From the NCBI RefSeq assembly GCF_047495875.1, contig NC_092486.1:2060979-2124978 (forward strand): DNA of 64,000 nucleotides, read 5' to 3'. Origin of the DNA: Pithys albifrons albifrons (taxonomy: Eukaryota; Chordata; Aves; Passeriformes; Thamnophilidae). Below the pieces are notes generated by a model, which was not told the DNA's origin, did no database searches, and saw only the letters and a list, made by a program, of their open reading frames with translations. Each line of letters opens with the position of its first letter. The first letter of the stretch is position 1. Positions 12,881-24,000 of this stretch are shown piece after piece. Position numbers and translations under genes: made by a program.

Positions 12881-13512
12881 AGAGGAGATATTAGGAAGAA
12901 ATTCTTCACTGGGAGGGTGGGCAGGCCCTGGCACAGGTTGGGCAGAGAAGCTGTGGCTGCCCCATCCCTGGGAGTGTCCAAGGCCAGGCTGGAGCACCCT
13001 GGGACAGTGGGAGGTGTCCCTGGGACAGTGGGAGGTGTCCCTGCCCAGGGCAGGGGTGGCACTGGATGATCTTGAAAGTCTCTTCCAACCCAAACCATTC
13101 CCTGATTCCATGTGCTGGTTTAGATGGGATACTGGGAAGAAATTCTTCCCTGGGCAGGAGCTGGGCTGGAATTCCCAGAGAAGCTGTGGCTGCCCCATCC
13201 CTGGGAGTGTCCAAGGCCAGGCTGGACAGTGGGAGGTGTCCCATGGCAGGGTTGGCACTCAGTGGGCTTCAAGGTCTCTTCCAACCCAAACCATTCCATG
13301 ATTCCATGTGCTGGTTTAGATGGGATATTGGGAAGAAATTCTTGGCTGGGAGGGTGGGGAGGGGCTGGGCTGGAATTCCCAGAGAAGCTGTGGCTGCTCC
13401 ATCCCTGGGAGTGTCCAAGGAGAGGTTGGAGCACCCTGAGACAGTGGGAGGTGTCCCATGGCACTGGATGGGCTTTAAGGTCCCTCCCAACCCAAACCAT
13501 CCTGTAATTCTG
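12881..13512 (+). mobile_element. Three tandem CR1 3' tails
   Basis: Three copies of the CR1 3' region follow one another (about 12895-13105, 13130-13305 and 13330-13512). Each runs from GGAAGAAATTCTT through GAGAAGCTGTGGCTGC to CCAACCCAAACCATTCC. The later two are preceded by the same spacer ATGTGCTGGTTTAGATGGGA, which shows tandem duplication rather than three independent insertions. Confidence 0.85.
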
Positions 13513-14292
13513 TAAGAAAAGCACTTAAAAGCAGGAAGAAAGGAGGGAACACAAACTCCTCTCCAGGCAGTGGGAAAGCAGCACTGCAGATCCCCAGCAT
13601 TACATGGAATAAGAGGTATTAAGTGCTATTGCATAAACAGACATCACTGGGTGTTTCTGCTGAGCCAGAGCCAAATCCCTCTTTTTGGATGCCTGGAAAA
13701 ATCCAGGTCAGTCCCATCTGCAGGAAGATGCCTGAACTGTCAGTGCTGCTGCATTTCCACACTCCTGTGCTCACCAAACATGTGGAATATTCTCCAGCCT
13801 CTCTTTCCTCTGCAGGGATGGGATGGAGCAGGTCCAGAGCAGGACAGGGTAAAATAAACCCAGTAAGGTCCCCTCAGCTGCTCCCTGAAAACCAGCAAGA
13901 GGCAGGAGGATGGGAGAGCAGCAAGGTGGGAACCCAGAGCTGCTCTGGGGACAGCAGCACGTGGGAAAGGAGGGGAAAATCCAACTGTCTCAGGAGCAAA
14001 CCAAGCTGGATGGTTCCACAGGACTCCTAAAAGCAGAATTTCACCTCTCAGCACTGCTTGGGACAGCCAGGGTTGGACACACCACACCAAGGCACAGCTC
14101 CTGGAGCCCCTGTGTGCTCCTGCTCCTCACAGGAGCCTCTTCTCTCAGCTCAGAGATGACAAACAAGAGCCCTGCCCAAAGAGGGGGGACAAAACCCCCA
14201 GCACATACCCCCAACACACCCCAGGGCTGCCCAGCTGCCTCCCCCTGTGCCCTCTGCAAAGGGGCACCAAGGGCTTGGCAGATTCCACCAGA
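13513..14292. other. Unique intron sequence
   Basis: Nothing is recognised here beyond unremarkable non-coding sequence. Confidence 0.45.
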
Positions 14293-15412
14293 AGAATCAC
14301 AGAATCACAGAATGATAGAAAGGATTGGGTTGGAAAAGACCTCCGAGATCATCAAGCCCAACCCTTGAGCCAACCCCACTGGGATCACCAGCCCAGGGCA
14401 CTCTGTGCCACATCCAGTCTCACCTTAAACACCTCCAGGGATGGGGAATCCACCCCCTCTCTGGGCAGCCCATTCCAATCCCTGAGCACTCTCTCTGCAA
14501 AGAATTTCTTTCTGCTCTCCAACTTCAATTTCCCCTGGCAGAGCTTGAGCCCATCGTGCCCCCTTGTCCTATTGCTGAGTGCCTGGGAGAAGAGACCAAC
14601 CCCCACCTGGCCACAACTTCCCTTCAGGCAGTTCCAGACAGTGCTGAGGTCACCTCTGAGCCTCCTCTTCTCCAGGCTGAACACCCCCAGCTCCCTCAGC
14701 CTCTCCCCACAGCACTTGTGCTCCACTCCCTTCTCCAGCCTCGTTGCTCTTCTCTGGCCCCGCTCCAGCCCCTCAATCTCTTGCCTCAACTGAGGGGCCC
14801 AGAACTGAACACAACACTCAAGGTGTGGCCTCCCCAAGGCAGAGTCCAGGGGAAGGGTCACTGCCCTGGGCCTGCTGGCCACGCTAGTTTGGATCCAGGC
14901 CAGGATCCCCTTGGCCTTCTTGGCCACCTGGGCACACTGGTGGCTCCTGTTGAGCTTCCTGTCCCTCAGTCCCCTCAGGTCCCTCTGCCTGGCTGCTCTC
15001 CAGCCACTCTGTGCCCAGCCTGGAGCGCTGCAGGGCTTGGGGTGGCCAAAGGGCAGGACCTGCACTTGGCCTTGGTGAACTCCATCCCATTGCAATCAGC
15101 CCATCCCTCAAGTCTCTCCAGATCCCTCTGCAGAGCCCTCCTGCCTTCCAGCAGGTCGACACTCCCTCCCAACTTGGGGTCAGCAGCAAATTTGCTGAGG
15201 ATGGACTCAATCCCCTCATCTAAACCATCAATAAAGATGTTAAACAGGACTGGGCCCAACACTGAGCCCTGGGGACACCACTGGGGACCAGCTGGACACA
15301 GCCCTGTTCACCAGCACTCTCAGGCAGGGTAGGATCCTCCCAGAGCCACCAAAACCCCCAAATTTGGGGACACAAAGCACCACATCCCTCCCTGGGCTGT
15401 GCTTTGGGAACT
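14293..15412 (-). mobile_element. CR1 LINE copy without the nested module (empty site)
   Basis: This reverse-oriented CR1 is highly similar to the copy at 10033-11340. It has the 3' tail (CAGAATCACAGAATGATAG in reverse) and the RT fragment [16 protein letters not shown] with [11 protein letters not shown]. At about 14727-14760 the sequence runs straight through the point where other copies carry the palindromic module, so it represents the pre-insertion state. Confidence 0.88.
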
Positions 15413-16152
15413 CTGTGCCCAGCCTGGAACGCTGCAGGGGGTTGGTGTGGCCAGAGGATGCCCAGCAGCAGGGCTGGGGTGCCAGGGCAGGGCAGGCTGT
15501 GCCCTTATGGGCTGTGCCCGATGGACTTGGAGGGGTTAAAGGCTCAGGGAGAGGAGTTGCCCCCAGGGCACTGCCCAGCTCTGCTCTCTCATTAAGGATT
15601 TCAATCCTGCTCTGAATGAAGGCAACAAACACACCAGCAGGAACCTGGGACAAGTGATGGGAAGAGATTCCAGGGAATCAGTGCCCAGGCTGGAGTGGGG
15701 GGTGTAAAAGCACCCAGGGGAGCTCAGGAAGGGCCACAGGGCTGGGATGCTGCACCCCTGGCAGTGCCAGTTGAACTACACGGTCCCAGAAAACCCCACC
15801 CAGAGAAATCCCCAACCATCTTTTCCACCAGCAAGTGGACATTTTCACTGTGTTTGCAGAGAATGAGGCAGTTCTTTGCTGCAGCAGCAGCACTGCCAGG
15901 AAGCCAAAGAGCCCAGAGCCAGGGCTGGCCCAGCCACACAGTTCCTCTTTCATCTCTGGGTGCAAAGAGAAACAAATCTGGGGCTGGTGCCTGGGGAACA
16001 ATGCAGGGCTGTGTCCACACAGCCAGAGGCTTGGGGAGACACTGCAGCTCTGTGGGCACTGCCCTGGGATGCAAAATGTCTGGGTTTGTAATTCCAGCTC
16101 AGCCACAAGTCCCTGTGTGACCACTGCTGTCACCTCCTCCTGTGCCTCTGCC
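15413..16152. other. Unique intron sequence
   Basis: A short CR1-like echo lies at 15412-15460 (CTGTGCCCAGCCTGGAACGC). Otherwise I see nothing recognisable. Confidence 0.45.
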
Positions 16153-16242
16153 TCCCTCCTGCTCCTGCTCCTCCTCCTCCTCCTCCTCCTTCTCCTCCTC
16201 CTCCTCCTTCTCCTCCTCCTCCTCCTCCTCCTCCTCCTCCTC
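16153..16242. repeat. (CTC)n/(CTT) trinucleotide microsatellite
   Basis: About 30 CTC/CTT triplets run in a nearly pure pyrimidine tract. Confidence 0.95.
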
Positions 16243-16331
16243 TGCTCACCAGCTCCTCTTGCTCCCTACCAGGACAAAACTAACACTGATAATAAAAAGC
16301 AAAAGCACAGGGAGTGAGGTAGAATAAGATG

Positions 16332-17062
16332 TGAGGCCACACCTTGAGTGTTGTGTTCAGTTCTGGGCCCCTCAGTTGAGGCAAGAGATTGAGGGGCTGG
16401 AGCGGGGCCAGAGAAGAGCAACGAGGCTGGAGAAGGGACTGGATGTGGCACTGAGTGTCCTCTGAAACATCTCCAGGGACAGAGAATCCACCATGTCTTG
16501 ATTCAACATGTCTTGATCCAACCCCACTGTGATCACCAGCCCAGGGCACTGAGTGCCCTGGGCTGGTGATCACAGTGGGGTTGGATCAAGGGTTGGATTT
16601 GATGATCTCAGAGGTCTCTTCCAACCCAACTGAGAAGAGAAGAGCAACGAGGCTGTGGGGAGAGGCTGAGGGAGCTGGGGGTGTTCAGCCTGGAGAAGAG
16701 GAGGCTCAGAGGTGACCTCAGCACTGTCTGGAACTCCCTGAAGGGAAGTTGTGGCCAGCTGGGGGTTGGTCTCTTCTCCCAGGCACTCAGCAATAGGACA
16801 AGGGGGCACGATGGGCTCAAGCTCTGCCAGGGGAAATTGAAGTTGGAGAGCAGAAAGAAATTCTTTGCAGAGAGAGTGCTCAGGGATTGGAATGGGCTGC
16901 CCAGAGAGGGGGTGGATTCCCCATCCCTGGAGGGTTTGAACCTGAGCTTGGCCGTGGCACTGAGTGCCATGATCTGGTAAAGGGACTGGAGTTGGACCAA
17001 GGGTTGGACTTGATGATCTGGGAGGGCTTTTCCAACCCAATCCATTCTATGATTCTGTGATC
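16332..17062 (+). mobile_element. CR1 composite copy in plus orientation
   Basis: The copy runs from GAGGCCACACCTTGAGTG to the CR1 tail CCATTCTATGATTCTGTGA. It carries the palindromic module (about 16443-16636) between one full 32-bp direct repeat (16411-16442) and a partial one (16637-16654). After it, the body resumes at the CTGTGGGGAGAGGCTGAGGG segment. Confidence 0.87.
16512..16590. repeat. Near-perfect palindrome, 39-bp arms
   Basis: The left arm (16512-16550) begins CTTGATCCAACCCCACTGTG. The right arm (16552-16590) is its exact reverse complement, separated by a single G. The hairpin belongs to the CR1 module. Confidence 0.95.
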
Positions 17063-18664
17063 TCATCTTCCCTGGTGGGTCTAAACATCACCCCACAGCC
17101 CTGCCCTTTCTAAACCCACTCTAAGCTCCCTCTGCCACAGACTTTGGTCTCCTTTGGGGCAGCTCCATCCTTTCAGGTTGTGCTCAGAAACCATGAGCTG
17201 AGGAGACATTCCAGCCTGGAAACATTCCCTTCCACGGGAAACATTCCCTTCCACTGGAAACATTCCCTTCCAGCAAGATGGTGACCTCCAGGATGACCTG
17301 GGAGAGACCTGGTGGCACCTCACTATGAATTTCTTTGAGCTGAGCAGCTCCAAACCTGCTCCAAACCTCGAGCTCTTTAAGAGCAGGGTGAGGAATTAGG
17401 AAGCTGAAGGAGACCCATATGAGGTTCCCCTTAATTTCCTGAACCTCCCAAGATCCCCAGGCTCAGATCCCCAGTGCCCATCTCCATGTTTTTAGGATAA
17501 CTGCCAGGCAAGTTCAAAAGGCAGCTGCTTCTCAAGTCACCAAGGCAGAAAAAGCTGTAATTTCTCTCACTGTAATTTCTCTCTCTGATTATAACAGTGG
17601 TTGACTGAGTCAACACAGGGCAATGTCAGCAAGAGATTTCACCCAAGGCCAGCAGATCCCCAGGAGGAGGCAGAGCCTGGGAGGAGGGCTGGGCTGTGTG
17701 TGGGATGGTGCAGCTCTCCCTGGGATATTAAACAGGCTGGAGGATCAGAGAGACAGTAAATACAGAGATAATTCCATCCCTGTGAAGGGCTGGGAGCAGA
17801 GCAAGGCAATCCTGGCTCTGCTCAAATCCCAGGGAGTTGTCCCTCCCATTTCAGTGGGGATTTCACCCATCACAGTTAATAAGGGACTGAACCATCACAG
17901 GGCTTGGAGAGGCCACCCTGTTCCTGACAGGGATTCCTCCTTCTCCACCAGCTCCAGGGGCTGTTCTGGATCCTGGGAATTAAATTATTTCCAGTTGGGA
18001 AAAGAGGGGCTCAAAACCAGGGTATCCTGTTGGGATTCAGTGACCCTTATGGGTCCCTTCCAACTCAGAATTCTGTGAAAAATGCCATTTTCAGCTCACA
18101 AAAACTGCTGGGATGAGAAAGAACCTCTTGTAAAAAGCAACTTCAGAGCCCTTTTCCCGAAACTCTGGAGGGACTGTTCTCTTTCCAAGGAATACAGGGG
18201 AGTTTAGGGAGGGGCTGGAGCACGTCTGACTCTCCTCTCTCCTTCAAACCCTTCTGTGGATCATTCTGGAATCCTCCTTTCAACTTCATGCCCAAACACT
18301 GCATTCTGACATTTGGGAAGGGAGAGAATCCAAGTTTTTTTCCAGAGCAGGGCTCTCCTCAGACCCACAGGGCTGATGCCCCTCAGTGCCAGCCCCACAG
18401 AGCTGCTGTTTGAGGGTGGGCACAGAGAAAGGCTCGTGCCAGTTGTGCCATCTAAGAGAAACAACCCCATCCCATCTGAGAGCAGCCAAAGCAGCTCTTG
18501 TTTGTTCCCCCAGCAGCACAGTCAGCTGGAGCTTTGCCTTTGGCACCGGCCAGGGCAGAGCCAGAGGGATCATAGCTGGAATTCCTGCTCACATGGGCTG
18601 GGGGGAGGCAGAGCCAGCAGGGAAATCAGCCGGAATTCCGGAGCCAGCACAAGGAGGGCTCAGG
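17063..18664. other. Unique intron sequence with small motifs
   Basis: The stretch holds a 19-bp triplet repeat at about 17216-17275 rich in CATTCC, and a CR1 tail remnant at 18038-18076 (GGTCCCTTCCAACTCAGAAT). No exon was recognised. Confidence 0.5.
17207..17275. repeat. Short 19-bp repeat with four CATTCC motifs
   Basis: Three copies of GGAAACATTCCCTTCCAC lie here. CATTCC occurs at 17207, 17223, 17242 and 17261. CATTCC is the core of TEAD (M-CAT) sites; any regulatory role is only inferred. Confidence 0.7.
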
Positions 18665-19615
18665 AAAGCAAAGGCTGCAGAGCCCTGGGAAGCCCAAAAA
18701 TTGGGCATCAGCCCCCCCAGTGCCTGTTCCTCTGTCCTGGGAAGCCCCAAAATTGGGCATCAGCCCCCCCAGTGCCTGTTCCTCTGTCCTGGGTAGCCCA
18801 AAAAACTCTGGATCAGCCCCCCCAGTGCCTGTTCCAATGCCCTGGGGAGCCCAAAAAACTTTGGATCAGCCCCCCCAGTGCCTGTTCCTCAAATCAGGGG
18901 TGCCCAAAATTGGGTATCAGCCTCCCCAGTGCCTGTTCCTCAAATCAGGGGAGCCCCAAAATTGGGCATCAGCCTCCCCAGTGCCTGTTCCTTAACCCAG
19001 GGGAGCCCCAAAATTGGGCATCAGCCCCTCCAGTGCCTGTTCCTCAAACGTGGGGAGCCCAAAAATTGGGCATCAGCCCCCCCCAGTGCCTGTTCCAATG
19101 CCCTGGGGAGCCCAAAATTGGGCATCAGCCCCCCCAGTGCCTGTTCCTCTGTCCTGGGGAGCCCAAAATTGGGCATCAGCCCCCCCAGTGCCTGTTCCCC
19201 AAATCAGGGGAGTCCTAAAATTGGGCATCAGCCCCCCCAGTGCCTGTTCCTCAAACCTGAGGAGCCCCAAAATTGGGCATCAGCCCCCCCAGTGCCTGTT
19301 CCAATGCCCTGGGGAGCCCAAAAAACTTTGGATCAGCCCCCACAGTGCCTGTTCCCCAAATCAGGGGAGCCCAAAAATTGGGCATCAGCCCCTCCAGTGC
19401 CTGTTCCTCAAATCAGGGGTGCCCAAAATTGGGTATCAGCCTCCCCAGTGCCTGTTCCTCAAACGTGGGGAGCCCCAAAATTGGGCATCAGCCTCCCCAG
19501 TGCCTGTTCCTTAACCCAGGGGAGCCCCAAAATTGGGCATCAGCCCCCCCAGTACCTGTTCCAATGCCCTGGGGAGCCCAAAAGCTCTGGATCACCTCCC
19601 CAGTGGCTGTTCCTC
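18665..19615. repeat. ~53-bp minisatellite with GCCCAA/TTGGGC dyads
   Basis: About 18 copies contain GCCCAAAATTGGGCATCAGC, a C-run, and AGTGCCTGTTCC followed by variable TCTGTCCTGGGG or TCAAATCAGGGG. Each unit has a small inverted repeat, GCCCAA and TTGGGC around AA. Most units are about 53-54 bp, so frames stay open for long distances without being genes. Confidence 0.93.
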
Positions 19616-19845
19616 AGCCCAGCTGGGAAGTGCTGGGTTGGAGCCAGGTCTGGTTCCCACCAGGATAAACCCCCAGTGGTGCCACAGAGACATCCCTGGT
19701 GCTCTTAAATTCCCTGAAAGCTGCAGGTAAAATAAATATTTCTGAGGTGATTGCAAAGGGAAGAGCCTGAAGGAAAAGGTGAGAGAAACTGAAACATGAG
19801 GCTGCCTGAGCCCCAAAGGAGGGCTGGGTATGACAGGGGGAGAAA

Positions 19846-20757
19846 GGTGTTTGTAAATAAAGGGGTTTGTAAATAAAGGGGTTTGTAAATAAAGGTATTG
19901 TAAATAAAGGGGTTTGTAAATAAATATTTATAATTAAAGGTATTTATAAATCAAGGTATTTGTAAATAAATATTAATAAATAAAGGTATTAATAAATAAG
20001 GGTATTTGTAAATAAAGGTATTTATAAATAAAGGTATTTTTAATTAATATTTATAAATAAAGGTATTTGTAAATAAAGGTATTTTTAATTAATATTTATA
20101 AATAAAGGTATTTGTAAATAAAGGTATTTATAAATAAAGGTATTTGTAAATAAAGGTGTTTGTAAATAAAGTTATTTGTAAATAAAGGTGTTTGTAAATA
20201 AATATTTATAAATAAATTTATTATTTTAAAATTTAAATTTATAATATTAAAATTTATAATATTATTTATGTTATTTATAAATTTATATTTATAAATAAAG
20301 GTATTTTTAAATAAAGGTATTTTTAAATAAAGGTATTTTTAAATAAATATTTATAAATAAAGGCATTAATAAATAAAGGTATTAATAAATAAAGGTATTT
20401 GTAAATAAAATAAAGGTATTTATAAATAAAGGTATTTGTAAATAAAGGTATTTTTAAATAAATATTTATAAATAAAGGTATTTATCAACAAAGGTATTTA
20501 TCAATAAAGGTATTTATAAATAAAGGTATTTATAAGTAAAGGTATTTGTCAATAAAGGTATTTGTAAATAAAGGCATTTCTAAATAAAGGTATTTGTAAA
20601 TAAAGGTATTTGTAAATAAATATTTATAAATAAAGGTATTAATAAATAAAGGTCCTTGCAAATAAAGGTATTTATAAATAAATATTTAGAAATAAAGGTA
20701 TTTGCAAATAAAGGTATTTATAAATAAAGGTCTTTACAAATAAAGGTATTTGTAAAG
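19846..20757. repeat. AT-rich 14-16-bp array with repeated AATAAA
   Basis: About 55-60 copies of GGTATTTGTAAATAAA and variants (TTTATAAATAAAGG) lie here. The plus strand carries several dozen AATAAA poly(A)-signal hexamers, antisense to DPYSL2. A more degenerate all-AT core lies at about 20205-20290. Confidence 0.95.
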
Positions 20758-21182
20758 AAATCCCAGAGCTTGCTAAAAGCACAAATCAAGAAATGTGGGT
20801 GGGTTTTTTCCCACGAATCTCACACCCAAAAAAGTGCCTTTTTCCCCCCAAAAAGCCCAGGGATAGTGAGAAACATGAGCAGGGAGGGGCAGATCCCTCT
20901 GCAAAGTTCCACACACAGCAGGGCAGAGCTCGGGCAGTGGCACTGCCAGCCTGCAGCTGCTTTGCCACGGGATGAATCCTGGGCTCTAAACTCTCCTGTT
21001 TATCACAAGAATTAAAAAACGCTGCCAGGAACCACCTGCTGGGGCAAAACCCCCCCAGACCACCCCCCAAGGGCATGTCCAGGAGGGCAGCTCTGCCTGG
21101 AAAAACTCCTGGAAGTGCTGGAATTGTGCTGAGCTGCCCCAGGGCAGGGGCTCGGAAGCTTTGGAGCCTCACTGGGTCGTTG
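20758..21182. other. Unique intron sequence
   Basis: No gene or repeat was recognised. It ends at the left target duplication of the LTR. Confidence 0.45.
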
Positions 21183-21187
21183 CTCCT

Positions 21188-21839
21188 TGTCCTAGTTCAG
21201 CAGGAGGGACCAGCTAACCCTGTGTGGGGTGATCAAAGCTGTGTATTCTACCCCCTCTATTCATTCCCCAAGGACAATGGACCATTGGCAGCAGCTGCCC
21301 AGGGAGTCATTTGCAGCAGCTGCCCAGGGAGCCATTGGCACCTTCACACCCAGCCTGGGGGGGCGGAGCTGCCAATGGGCCATCAACGGTTCAGGGATAC
21401 TCCCTGGCTCCCAGAGTTAATCACCCATTGTGTGAGTCCCTGCCCAGGGGGAGGGACTGAGAGCTCCCTGAGGGTACAGAAGTGGTGGGTAAGAAGACCT
21501 CAGGAACTTCTTGTTGGATCCAGAGCAGCAGCAGGACCTCGACAGGAGGAGATCACCGCTCTCGCCCAGACCACAGCCCTCACCTGCACCAACAGGTTTT
21601 TCTTTTCCTTTTGCTCTGGACTTGGGGGAACCACAGGGGTCTCAGCACAAGGGCAAACAAACCCCCTTGGGTTTGTGCCCCAGGACACTGGGTTATACTG
21701 CTGGGGTTTGTGAGTTGAAAGCAATTTCCCTTTCTGTCAGTGTATTTATTGTAATATTATTATTAAATTTTAGCTCTGACTTATAATCTCTCTCGTGGTG
21801 AGTTCATCTCCCCTGCTGGTTCACCTTTAAACCAGCACA
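21188..21839 (+). mobile_element. Solo LTR with 5-bp target duplication
   Basis: The element starts TGTCCTAGTTCAGCAGG and ends TTTAAACCAGCACA. It is flanked by CTCCT on both sides (21183-21187 and 21840-21844), a 5-bp target duplication as in ERVL-like elements. It has TG...CA ends and an ATTAAA near the 3' end, which suggests plus orientation. No internal retroviral sequence is present. Related copies lie at 54029-54745, 58333-59052 and, in part, 61974-62269. Confidence 0.85.
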
Positions 21840-21844
21840 CTCCT

Positions 21845-23262
21845 CCTTCCCACTCCTCCATTCCCACCACCGGAATTGCCTCCTCATCATCCTAATCAGC
21901 CTAATTAACGTCTTTGCTGCAAAGCTTTGGGAAATGGGGTTTGTTCAGAGAGGATTTGGGGTTTTGGAGCCTTAATGGGAGACACTCAGGAGGGGCAGGT
22001 TTAGTCACCAACCTCCTTTTCATGGTCAAAGCCCAAACTGTGCTCGTTTTTCACAGCTGGCAAATGAAAATATTCAAAAAAGGGGATTCTCCTCCAACCT
22101 CCCTAACTCAGAGATTTGTTACAAGCACCATTAGTGAGATATTTAGGGGTATTCAGCCAGAAATTCAATATATTTATTGGCAAATACAGGCAGGCCAAGT
22201 ATTTCTGAAGCACAAGGCTCAGAAATTGGTAAATTGGTAAACTGGAAAAGGTGAAATTGGGCACCCAAAACTAAAGAAAATTTTGTCAAGGCAATTTCTG
22301 CTTGAAAGCTTTTCAGAAGTGCCACTGAGGGAAATAATTCTGCTGCAAGGTCAGAGGCAGGAGACAGAGAATGTTATTTTGATCTAATTCAACTTAACAG
22401 GGGAGAACAAAATGGTAATTCAAGTGTGAACCAGGTGTATTAATAACAAAGGAACAGCCAAGGAAACCCAGTCAATGAAGTGAAGCTGAATTTTCTGAAA
22501 AGAAAATACCATTTCAGTGCCACTCATTTAAACTGACAGCAAAGATTTGAATTAAAACTGGTTGTTAATGAGCACAGTGAGACCATCCCCAGCTACACCC
22601 CCAGGTCACATTCCCTGTGTGGGGTTCTCTTGAAACACAAACCCCTCTGAGGTGGGAACACCATGAAAAATAATTGTCCAGGTCATTTTAAGATGATTTA
22701 TTTGAAGCATTAAACCAAGTTCTAGGCCAGGCTGTGCCTGGACCTTTGGCTCCTATTCCCAACCTCCACATCCATCAATCCAAGTCCACCCCCAAGCAGG
22801 GACAGAGAGCCTGGAAGTGATTCCTGAGGCATTTTAAAGGCAGAAGGGAACACCAGGAATGTCTAATCCTGCTCTCAGCACAACAGTCTGTCTGTCTGTC
22901 TTTTTATTTTGAGGTTATTTTCACTTCCCAATTCTTCTCTTCCTCCAAAAGAGGATATGAGCACAAAAGGAACCACATCAACAAAAATCTGGTGCTAAGG
23001 CTGAAATGGGCATGTGAAAAGCCTTAAATAAATGGCACACAGAGCTCTGGCACCAAGAACCTGGGTGGGAACATGGACACCTCCTCATGGCCATGGAACT
23101 GAGGCACAGGAATGTGGAGAATCTGCTCCTCCTCCTGCAGCCAGAGCTCACAGGGACACTGGTTTGCAGCAGGAACAGACCCAAAAAGCTGCTGGAGTCA
23201 CACAAGCAGCAAAGCAAACCCTGCCAGGGTGAAATGAGTGGCAAGGTGGGCACATCCTGGGG
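21845..23262. other. Unique intron sequence
   Basis: Mostly unique, moderately AT-rich non-coding sequence with a short (TCTG)n at about 22889-22902. No exon was found. Confidence 0.5.
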
Positions 23263-23920
23263 TCAGAGAATCAGAGAATCAGTTGGGTTGGAAGAGACCT
23301 CTGAGATCATCCAGCCCAACCCTTGATCCAACCCCACTGGGATCACCAGATCAGAGAATCAGTTGGGTTGGAAGAGACCTCTGAAATCATCCAGCCCAAC
23401 CCTTGATCCAACCCCACTGTGATCACCAGATCAGAGAGAATCAGTTGGGTTGGAAGAGACCTCTGAGATCATCCAGCCCAACCCTTGATCCAACCCTACT
23501 GTGATCACCAGATCAGAGAATCAGTTGGGTTGGAAGAGACCTCTGAGATCATCCAGCCCAACCCTTGATCCAACCCTACTGTTGGGGTTGGATCAAGACA
23601 TGATGGATTCCCCCAGTAGGGTTGGATCAAGATGTGGTGGATTCTCACTCAGTGCCACATCCAGTCTCATCTGAAACACCTCCAGGGATGGAGAATCCAC
23701 CCCCTCTCTCTGGGCAGCCCATTCCAAGGCCTGACCACCCTCTCTGCAAAGAATTCCCTCCTAAGATCCAACCTAAACCTCTCCTGGCAGAGCTTAAGCT
23801 GTGCCCTCTTGTCCCATTGTTTGTTGCCTGAGAGAAGAGACCAACCCCCACCTGGCTACATCTTTTCAGGTAGTTGTAGAGAGTGATGAGGTCTCCTCTG
23901 AGCCTCATTGTCTTGTCTTT
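23263..23920 (-). mobile_element. CR1 3' tail amplified in tandem, then CR1 body
   Basis: Four tandem copies (80-82 bp) of the reversed CR1 tail start with AGTTGGGTTGGAAGAGACC at 23281, 23361, 23443 and 23523. They continue through GATCCAACCC and GATCACCAGA. The rest (to about 23920) is a reverse CR1 body with CCTCCAGGGATGGAGAATCC and AAGAATTCCC segments, plus a partial hairpin at 23570-23640. Confidence 0.85.
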
Positions 23921-24000
23921 CCACCCCAATTCCCACCCCACACAAGCTCTTCCCAGAGCTCAGCACCACCCACGGCTGGTACCTGCTCCAAAAGTTGTGA

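Noticed and set aside
18313..19218. 301-codon open frame of PKIGHQPPQCLF-type repeats
   Set aside because: It is a product of the ~53-54-bp array, with parallel open frames in other registers.
1..24000. DPYSL2 exon 4 (IDHVVPEP...) or later exons
   Set aside because: I looked for the conserved peptides on the minus strand and did not find them; short exons could be missed by eye.
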